From assembly GCF_042767895.1 (NCBI RefSeq), contig NC_091579.1, forward strand, positions 5,023,361-5,033,360: a stretch of DNA of 10,000 nt. The letters run 5' to 3'. Numbering within the stretch: position 1 is the stretch's first letter; each line of letters opens with the position of its first letter. Below are positions 1 through 6,900 of the stretch, one piece after another. This DNA is from Penaeus vannamei. Its lineage: Eukaryota; Arthropoda; Malacostraca; Decapoda; Penaeidae. The notes below the pieces were generated by a model, which did not search any database, had not been told where the DNA came from, and worked only from the letters and a program-made list of their open reading frames with translations. A program made the translations under genes and the position numbers.

Positions 1-166
1 TGTGTGTGTGTGTATGCGTATGTGTGTGTTTGTGCATGTGTGTGCGTGTGTGTGTTTGTGCATGTGTGTGTGTGTGTGTGTGTGCGTATGTGTGTGTTTG
101 TGCATGTGTGTGCGTGTGTGTGTGTGTTTGTGCATGTGTGTGTGTGTGTGTGTGTTTGTATGTGTA
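1..166. repeat. Impure (TG)n microsatellite with internal duplication
   Basis: Nearly every base alternates T and G, broken by a recurring set of variant steps (gcgta, gtttgtgcatg, gtgcgtg). The variants occur in the same order twice: a block starting at 16 recurs at 84, the second copy carrying two extra TG steps before its second gtttgtgcatg. The tract is cut by the window start, so its full length is unknown, and it ends at the tgtgtag near 166. Open frames through it encode only Cys/Val and Met/Cys/Val runs, as expected of a GT repeat, and are not genes. Confidence 0.95.
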
Positions 167-478
167 GATTCGCATGTAGTACTTAACCACATTAATCGAA
201 GCAATCAATTAACATCGTGTCACTGGATTTAATTTGCATCTGTTCATAAATCGGAGTCATCAGTCAAGCTCTTTTTAATCCGATGATATAAATTTTTTTC
301 GCAAGACTTTTAGGTGATTAATCGTCCGTCAGACAGAGACAAAACATGACGTGGAGATCGAATCCTGTCTTTATGGCGTGACGTCAATCACTCTAATCTG
401 GCAAATGACGAGATGTTCATGTTGTTATCAGCCGGGGAAGATGTGTCTCTTTATCACAGTTTTTATGTGCGTTCTTGA
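167..478. other. Unique non-coding DNA, no gene seen
   Basis: Moderately AT-rich sequence of mixed composition without long open frames or tandem repeats. The only local motif I note is a perfect 8-bp palindrome TGACGTCA at 379-386 (see findings). A weak resemblance to an RNA polymerase III B box at 355-365 has no matching A box or tRNA fold. Confidence 0.6.
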
Positions 479-490
479 GTGGATTTTGGA

Positions 491-624
491 AAATTAATTT
501 CTGGTTTATATCTTTCTTTCTTTTTTCTTTTTTCTTTTTTTTTTGCGTGTAACTTCCAAATTAATTTCTGGTTTATATATTTTTTTCTTATTTTTGTGCT
601 TGGCTTTCGTCCTTTTTTATTTAG
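491..624 (+). repeat. Two-copy 67-bp diverged direct repeat
   Basis: A 21-base stretch at 491-511 (key parts ttaatttctgg and tttatat) recurs exactly at 558-578, giving a 67-bp period. The rest of the two copies is T-rich and only loosely similar, for example the ttttgcgtgtaac end of copy 1 against ttttgtgcttgg in copy 2. This suggests an old tandem duplication inside a T-rich tract whose remainder has drifted by slippage. Confidence 0.7.
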
Positions 625-690
625 ATTTGGTGTTTTTTTCTTTTCTTTTCTTTCTTTCTTACTTTTCAATTTGTTTTCTTTTCTGTCTCT
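511..690. repeat. T-rich polypyrimidine low-complexity tract
   Basis: Runs of T interrupted mainly by single C (ttctttcttttttc, ttcttttcttttc) dominate the plus strand. Open frames on both strands (Phe/Leu/Ser-rich forward, Lys/Glu-rich reverse) merely reflect the T/C bias and show no domain or conserved pattern. It overlaps the 67-bp direct repeat. Confidence 0.8.
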
Positions 691-716
691 TAATCAAACT
701 ATTCTAAAGATGCTGA

Positions 717-868
717 AGTCCCCTTTATACCTCCTTCCCCACCCCCCTCTCATAGGCCAATACCCCCTACCTACCCCACTTCCATAATGCCGGCCCAGTG
801 ACGTCACTCCTCAGTCCTCCCCCCATTCCATTCCCCCATACATCCCTCCCCTACCTCCCCCCCCCCCA
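717..868. repeat. C-rich polypyrimidine tract with an 11-C run
   Basis: The plus strand changes from T-rich to C-rich, with many runs of three or more C, ending in an uninterrupted run of 11 C at 857-867. The middle (about 783-806) is less biased and contains a TGACGTCA palindrome at 799-806. The complementary strand is G-rich with several closely spaced G-runs, so it could in principle form a G-quadruplex. No gene is supported here. Confidence 0.75.
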
Positions 869-1008
869 ATCGTAAAGACACATCTGTCCAGCGAAAGACA
901 AACAGGTTGTAGATCGCGATGACTCCTTGTGCTTCTCTCATATATCACCCTTCGAACACAACGTAATAGGGGCCATAATTCAGCGAAGTCGAGGATGAAA
1001 TTAAATAT

Positions 1009-1046
1009 ACAATAGATAGATGGGTAGATAGATAGACAGATAGATA
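1009..1046 (+). repeat. (GATA)n microsatellite, imperfect
   Basis: Several GATA steps interrupted by gggta and gaca run directly into the 22-bp minisatellite that follows. A matching GATA block lies on the far side of that minisatellite, so the two probably share an origin as one expanded GATA/TATA-rich locus. Confidence 0.85.
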
Positions 1047-1195
1047 TGTATATAGATGGGTAAATATATGTATATAGATGGATAAATATATGTATATATA
1101 AGGATAAATATTTGTATATATAAGGATAAATATGTATATATATGGATAAATATATGTATATATATGGATAAATATATGTATATATATGCATGTGT
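1044..1195 (+). repeat. 22-bp AT-rich minisatellite, seven units
   Basis: Seven consecutive units start at 1044, 1066, 1088, 1110, 1132, 1152 and 1174. All are 22 bp except the fifth, which is 20 bp. Each begins atatgtatata or a close variant (atttgtatata in unit 4, atgtatata in the shortened unit 5) and ends in a variable g/a-rich step followed by gataaat. Adjacent units share variants: units 1-2 have tagatgg, 3-4 have taagg, 5-6 have tatgg, the pattern left by neighbour-to-neighbour duplication. The last unit decays after its first half. The reverse strand reads as Ile/Tyr-rich open frames, a product of the repeat rather than a protein. Confidence 0.9.
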
Positions 1196-1209
1196 ATTTA
1201 TTCGCACTG

Positions 1210-1230
1210 TACATATATACAGTATATGTA
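1210..1230. repeat. Small perfect inverted repeat (8-bp stem, 5-base loop)
   Basis: tacatata at 1210-1217 pairs with tatatgta at 1223-1230 around the loop tacag. The stem is AT-rich and sits in TA-rich DNA just after the 22-bp minisatellite, so it may be a by-product of composition rather than a functional hairpin. Confidence 0.5.
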
Positions 1231-1258
1231 TAAAGATAGGTAGATAGATAGATATGGT
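1229..1258 (+). repeat. (GATA)n microsatellite, short
   Basis: Five GATA-like steps (agataggtagatagatagata) close the repeat cluster that began near 1009. After this the sequence becomes unique. Confidence 0.8.
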
Positions 1259-2163
1259 AGAAAAACTCACAATGCACAAACTGGATTTATTTTATCTTAA
1301 CAATTTCTTGTAAGACGAATGGTTGCTGTCCTCCTGTGTACAAGAAAGGCTTAGTGCTGGTATTCAAAGTCGTGTTTTACCCTGATATTATAGATGGTAA
1401 TGCTTGATAAATTTATTAACGTAACTATAAATACCTTTGTAATGATTTATGATAATTGAGACAAATCGTTGCTGTCCTCCTGTGAGAAGAGAAGAGAAAT
1501 GGTTGAGAATGCAACGAGGACAACACAGCTCGATGCTTTGTTGCTGGGAGAAATCAATGAATTATTTCGTTATTTTAAGGGCCCATGGATACAGCAACGG
1601 AATCAGTCGTAAGGGGAACAGTCCCGGCGATAACAGGGATTGATTGAGAAGGAAATAATTTATTAGAGGGAAGAGCAAGAGAGGCTAATTTGTAAGGAGG
1701 ATTATAAAAGGAAGGGGGGAATGATTGGCTTATGTCCTAGGGAAAATCATGGAAAGAACACTGCGATAGATAGTATGTGAGGGTCTCGATTAAAGCTCAT
1801 GTATATGTTGTTGTTTTTTTTGTTTTGTTTATAAGAATGATTTTTTTTTATTTGAAATTAGTTGGAAAAGGAAGGGTAAAGAGTTAACTTTGGATATGAA
1901 TGAAGTTAGTTGAGAATATTGCTTGTTTGAATAATTATGTTTATTGCTAAGATTTCCATAATGATATGTCATCTGTCAATTATTATTTATTTATTGAATA
2001 AAACTCAACAGAGCCTTAATCGACCGTTGTAACTCACGCAACCCAAATTTAACGGTACAGTAACTGCAGTTCGAATAGGCCTACATTTAAATAAATTGGT
2101 ATATGAAAACCTCATTAATATGGTAAAGGTGCAGAAATTGGTTTTGAATGAGTACTATGAATT
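1259..2163. other. Unique DNA without a recognisable gene
   Basis: About 900 bases of mixed, mostly AT-rich sequence. The longest forward open frame (1449-1643, 64 codons) has no recognisable domain, and part of it lies in a diverged direct repeat, so I do not call it. The stretch 1640-1715 is purine-rich on the plus strand and 1808-1850 holds two T-runs. An AATAAA occurs at 1997-2002, but with no gene upstream it cannot be called a polyadenylation signal. An exon of a spliced gene cannot be excluded by eye, but nothing supports one. Confidence 0.6.
1314..1484 (+). repeat. Diverged 25-bp direct repeat pair, 146 bp apart
   Basis: Positions 1314-1338 and 1460-1484 match at 23 of 25 bases, sharing an uninterrupted core gttgctgtcctcctgtg. 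Similarity continues weakly downstream (acaagaaag against agaagagaag). The copies are separated by unrelated AT-rich sequence. This could be the remnant of a larger duplication or of a dispersed repeat inserted twice; I do not recognise the element. Confidence 0.7.
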
Positions 2164-2168
2164 AAAAA

Positions 2169-2245
<77 letters not shown>
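2164..2245 (+). repeat. A23 run followed by (TA)29.5 microsatellite
   Basis: Twenty-three uninterrupted A (2164-2186) are followed directly by 59 bases of perfect TA alternation (2187-2245). An A-run leading into a simple repeat is a common scar of the 3' tail of a reverse-transcribed insertion, but I recognise no SINE, LINE or processed-gene sequence upstream and see no clear target-site duplication. The open frames crossing it (Lys and Ile/Tyr runs) are artefacts. Confidence 0.95.
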
Positions 2246-2247
<2 letters not shown>

Positions 2248-2595
2248 AATGAGAAGAAAGATGAGGTACGTAACCTCCACACAGATAAAACATAGCATTC
2301 TCGAAGGTGATTTTAGAGCACAAGTAATCTATGTGATTTTGACTTTCACTACATAAACACACGCACACACACATACACACACGTGTCTATTTGCAAAAGC
2401 ATCGTGGCCCAGCCTGTTTATGCAAATGTGTGGGAAGCAGATTTTTTACAGAAGGTATTTGGTCTTGTCAACAACCATGTACAATCTGATAACTTTTCCC
2501 TTCATTTTTTTTATTATTTTCAATCTTTTAACATTATTTTCCTTAAAAATGTGTATATATTTCTAATTTATACGATGATCAGTTAATACACTCAT
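2246..2595. other. AT-rich DNA with a short CA tract, no gene seen
   Basis: Sequence without recognisable coding content. Positions 2357-2382 form an impure (CA)n tract broken by acgca, acata and acgtg. The open frame at 2383-2586 (67 codons) becomes Phe/Ile/Tyr-rich through a T-rich stretch and shows no domain. Confidence 0.6.
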
Positions 2596-2596
2596 G

Positions 2597-2706
2597 GATA
2601 GATAGATAGATATATAGTTATTAATGAACAGATGTATATAGATAGATAGATAGCTAATCAGGCAGATAGGTGAATTAAGAGATAGATCGATATTTAGATA
2701 GATATG
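2597..2706 (+). repeat. Degenerate GATA-rich microsatellite
   Basis: Perfect GATA blocks at 2597-2612 and 2641-2652 are joined by decayed steps (tatagtta, caggcagatagg, gatagatcgatatttagata). The decay suggests an older GATA array than those near 1009 and 1229. Confidence 0.8.
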
Positions 2707-2714
2707 TGGGTATG

Positions 2715-2756
2715 TACACACACATATACATGTGTGTGTGTGTGTGTGTGTGTGTG
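2715..2756. repeat. CA-to-TG switch microsatellite, self-complementary
   Basis: A short acacacaca block is followed by tataca and then about 13 TG steps. Because CA and TG are complementary, the two halves can pair as a small cruciform or hairpin (acacaca with tgtgtgt). The tract follows the GATA-rich block immediately. Confidence 0.85.
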
Positions 2757-2783
2757 CATACGGTCGTACATGATTTTACAATT

Positions 2784-2878
2784 TACAACCTTAATATTAC
2801 TATTTCTAGTATTATTATTTCTAATATTATGAGATATATAATGTAAAATATCATTATTTTTAATATTACAAGGTTGTA
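2784..2878. repeat. Imperfect inverted repeat spanning 95 bp
   Basis: The left arm is tacaacctt (2784-2792) then aatatta (2793-2799). It pairs with taatatt (2861-2867) and aaggttgta (2870-2878), leaving a two-base bulge (ac, 2868-2869). This is a 16-bp stem with a 61-base AT-rich loop. The loop holds a degenerate tandem pair (attactatttctagt, then attattatttctaat). It may be a tiny non-autonomous element or chance in AT-rich DNA; no target-site duplication is evident. Confidence 0.55.
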
Positions 2879-3462
2879 GTCCATATAAAAAATCTGCTTA
2901 CACTGATACGTCGCTTCATTTCCTCTTCATTAGATGTGTCTGTCTGTACGATTATTACACACAATAATTTTAAAACCAACTAATTAAACCTTAACTGTAA
3001 AAAGAAGTAAAACTGTGTACTAAGGTTCAAAAACAAAAATCCTCAGCCTCATTTAGCAAGGGAATCTCGCCCTTATTGCTAAACACGGAAGACTCACTCC
3101 TGAATAAATCATATAAAATACATCCACAAGGTTTTTGAGCTTCATACCAACCGTAAAATTATACAACGAATCATTAGCTACGTTAAATCCAGCGTAAACT
3201 CGTCATATAACAGAATATATATACACTGAGACATCACATATGCAGGTTCGGTCTGTCGTATTTGTTGTAACAATAACGTGTTCCTTTAGAGTTCGTATTT
3301 CGGTCCATTTGCATAGCATTCTGAGCTCTATGTGCGGTCGCTTTGGTGAGGAGAGATAGGGAAAGATAAACGTTCTTAGATGTTATGGATATATTTAAAA
3401 AAAACACACACACCCGCTGTTATGTAAAGAGTGTTATCCCTAGTATGTATGCCTTTGTCTGT
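2879..3462. other. Unique AT-rich DNA, no gene seen
   Basis: Nearly 600 bases without a credible open frame or tandem repeat apart from a short A-run and CA step near 3397-3413. The one structured element is a hairpin at 3052-3083, listed separately. I find no tRNA, splice-consistent exon or transposon feature that can be defended by eye. Confidence 0.6.
3052..3083. repeat. Compact hairpin, 11-bp stem with one bulge
   Basis: tttagcaaggg at 3052-3062 can pair with the complementary arm at 3070-3083 (ccctt, then gctaaa), leaving a three-base bulge (att, 3075-3077) and a seven-base loop (aatctcg). It stands out because both strands are mixed sequence rather than simple repeat. It has no T-run after it and no flanking context that identifies it as an RNA element. 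Confidence 0.5.
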
Positions 3463-3669
<207 letters not shown>

Positions 3670-3680
3670 ACATATGTATG

Positions 3681-3796
3681 TATCCATCTATCTATCTATC
3701 TATCTATCTATCTCCCTATCTATCTCCCTACCTACCTACCTACCTACCTACCTACCTACCCACCTACCTCCCTCCCTCCCTCCCTACCTACCTACC
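3681..3796 (+). repeat. Compound tetranucleotide microsatellite (TATC)(TACC)(TCCC)
   Basis: A four-base register starting at 3681 is kept without slippage to 3796: TATC units (one CATC) to 3712, a TCCC/TATC/TATC/TCCC mix to 3728, eight TACC units to 3760, one CACC, one TACC, four TCCC (3769-3784) and three TACC (3785-3796). Neighbouring block types differ by one or two base changes, and TATC to TACC and TACC to TCCC each differ by one. Confidence 0.95.
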
Positions 3797-3840
3797 TATA
3801 TAAACCCCATCACATAACTTTCGCGATGTATTATACAGTA

Positions 3841-3904
3841 CCTCTCCCTCCCCTCCCCCCTCCCCCCAACCCCCCACCCCCACCCCCGCCTTGCCCCTCC
3901 CTCC
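3841..3904 (+). repeat. C-rich tract next to the satellite array
   Basis: More than ten C-runs of three to six bases are packed between 3846 and 3899, separated by single T, A, AA or G. The complementary strand therefore has many close G-runs and satisfies the usual four-run pattern for a G-quadruplex, with i-motif potential on the C strand. It ends 34 bases before the first satellite unit and has no recognisable coding role. Confidence 0.85.
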
Positions 3905-3937
3905 GAGATCGTCCGAGAGTCCACGCCGAAGCCACCG

Positions 3938-6900
3938 CAGTGTTGCCAGGACCTCGACTCCCCCTACAGTGTTGCTAGGACCTCAATTCCCTTACAGTGT
4001 TGCCAGGACCTCGACTCCCCCTACAGTGTTGCCAGGACCTCGATTCCCCTACAGTGTTGCCAGGACCTCGACTCCCCCTACAGTGTTGCCAGGACCTCGA
4101 TTCCCCCTACAGTGTTGCCAGGACCTCTACTCCCCCTACAGTGTTGCCAGGACCTCGACTCCCCCTACAGTGTTGCCAGGACCTCGACTCCCCCTACAGT
4201 GTTGCCAGGACCTCGATTCCCCTACAGTGTTGCCAGGACCTCGATTCCCCCTACAGTGTTGCCAGGACCTCGATTCCCCTACAGTGTTGCCAGGACCTCG
4301 ATTCCCCCTACAGTGTTGCCAGGACCTCGATTCCCCTACAGTGTTGCCAGGACCTAGATTCCCCCTACAGTGTTGCCAGGACCTCGATTCCCCTACAGTG
4401 TTGCCAGGACCTCGATTCCCCTACAGTGTTGCCAGGACCTCGATTCCCCCTACAGTGTTGCCAGGACCTCGACTCCCCCTACAGTGTTGCCAGGACCTCG
4501 ATTCCCCTACAGTGTTGCCAGGACCTCGTCTCCCCCTACAGTGTTGCCAGGACCTCGATTCCCCTACAGTGTTGCCAGGACCTCGATTTCCCCTACAGTG
4601 TTGCCAGGACCTCGATTCCCCCTACAGTGTTGCCAGGACCTCGACTCCCCCTACAGTGTTGCCAGGACCTCGACTCCCCCTACAGTGTTGCCAGGACCTC
4701 GATTCCCCCTACAGTGTTGCCAGGACCTCGACTCCCCCTACAGTGTTGCCAGGACCTCGATTCCCCTACAGTGTTGCCAGGACCTCGATTCCCCCTACAG
4801 TGTTGCCAGGACCTCGACTCCCCCTACAGTGTTGCCAGGACCTCGATTCCCTTACAGTGTTGCCAGGACCTCGACTCCCCCTACAGTGTTGCCAGGACCT
4901 CGATTCCCCCTACAGTGTTGCCAGGACCTCGATTCCCCAACAGTGTTGCCAGGACCTCGATTCCCCTACAGTGTTGCCAGGACCTCGACTCCCCCTACAG
5001 TGTTGCCAGGACCTCGACTCCCCCTACAGTGTTCCCAGGACCTCGACTCCCCTACAGTGTTGTCAGGACCTCGACTCCCCCTACAGTGTTGCCAGGACCT
5101 CGACTCCCCCTACAGTGTTGCCAGGACCTCGACTCCCCCTACAGTGTTCCCAGGACCTCGACTCCCCCTACAGCGTTGCCAGGACCTCGACTCCCCCTAC
5201 AGTGTTGCCAGGACCTCGACTCCCCCTACAGTGTTGCCAGGACCTCGATTCCCCCTACAGTGTTGCCAGGACCTCGATTCCCCAACAGTGTTGCCAGGAC
5301 CTCGATTCCCCTACAGTGTTGCCAGGACCTCGACTCCCCCTACAGTGTTGCCAGGACCTCGACTCCCCCTACAGTGTTGCCAGGACCTCGACTCCCCCTA
5401 CAGTGTTGCCAGGACCTCGACTCCCCCTACAGTGTTGCCAGGACCTCGACTCCCCCTACAGTGTTGCCAGGACCTCGACTCCCCCTACAGTGTTGCCAGG
5501 ACCTCGACTCCCCTACAGTGTTGCCAGGACCTCGATTCCCCCTACAGTGTTGCCAGGACCTCGATTCCCCCTACAGTGTTGCCAGGACCTCGACTCCCCT
5601 ACAGTGTTGCCAGGACCTCGACTCCCCCTACAGTGTTCCCAGGACCTCGACTCCCCCTACAGTGTTGCCAGGACCTCGACTCCCCCTACAGTGTTGCCAG
5701 GACCTCGATTCCCCAACAGTGTTGCCAGGACCTCGATTCCCCTACAGTGTTGCCAGGACCTCGACTCCCCCTACAGTGTTCCCAGGACCTCGACTCCCCT
5801 ACAGTGTTGCCAGGACCTCGATTCCCCCTACAGTGTTGCCAGGACCTCGATTCCCCCTACAGTGTTGCCAGGACCTCGATTCCCCTACAGTGTTGCCAGG
5901 ACCTCGATTCCCCTACAGTGTTGCCAGGACCTCGATTCCCCCTACAGTGTTGCCAGGACCTCGATTCCCCTACAGTGTTGCCAGGACCTCGATTCCCCCT
6001 ACAGTGTTTCCAGGACCTCGATTCCCCCTACAGTGTTGCCAGGACCTCGATTCCCCTACAGTGTTGCCAGGACCTCGACTCCCCCTACAGTGTTGCCAGG
6101 ACCTCGATTCCCCTACAGTGTTGCCAGGACCTCGATTCCCCTACAGTGTTGCCAGGACCTCGACTCCCCCTACAGTGTTGCCAGGACCTCGATTCCCCCT
6201 ACAGTGTTGCCAGGACCTCGATTCCCCTACAGTGTTGCCAGGACCTCGATTCCCCTACAGTGTTGCCAGGACCTCGATTCCCCTACAGTGTTGCCAGGAC
6301 CTCGATTCCCCTACAGTGTTGCCAGGACCTCGATTCCCCCTACAGTGTTGCCAGGACCTCGATTCCCCCTAAAGTGTTGCCAGGACCTCGATTCCCCTAC
6401 AGTGTTGCCAGGACCTCGATTCCCCCTACAGTGTTGCCAGGACCTCGACTCCCCCTACAGTGTTGCCAGGACCTCGATTCCCCTACAGTGTTGCCAGGAC
6501 CTCGATTCCCCTACAGTGTTGCCAGGACCTCGATTCCCCTACAGTGTTGCCAGGACCTCGATTCCCCTACAGTGTTGCCAGGACCTCGATTCCCCTACAG
6601 TGTTGCCAGGACCTCGACTCCCCTACAGTGTTGCCAGGACCTCGATTCCCCCTACAGTGTTGCCAGGACCTCGATTCCCCCTACAGTGTTGCCAGGACCT
6701 CGATTCCCCTACAGTGTTGCCAGGACCTCGACTCCCCTACAGTGTTGCCAGGACCTCGATTCCCCCTACAGTGTTGCCAGGACCTCGACTCCCCCTACAG
6801 TGTTGCCAGGACCTCGATTCCCCCTACAGTGTTGCCAGGACCTCGATTCCCCTACAGTGTTGCCAGGACCTCGATTCCCCTACAGTGTTGCCAGGACCTC

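Noticed and set aside
320..400. tRNA or tRNA-derived SINE suggested by agatcgaatcc at 355-365
   Set aside because: It differs from the B-box consensus at two of eleven sites, the T-arm would have only three pairs, and no A box or cloverleaf is found upstream.
811..1279. Reverse-strand Ile/Tyr-rich small proteins
   Set aside because: They are translations of the TATA/GATA repeats with no independent coding evidence.
1449..1643. 64-codon forward open frame
   Set aside because: Short, begins in AT-rich DNA, overlaps the diverged direct repeat and shows no recognisable domain.
1997..2002. AATAAA polyadenylation signal
   Set aside because: The hexamer is expected by chance in AT-rich DNA and no transcript or coding region lies upstream.
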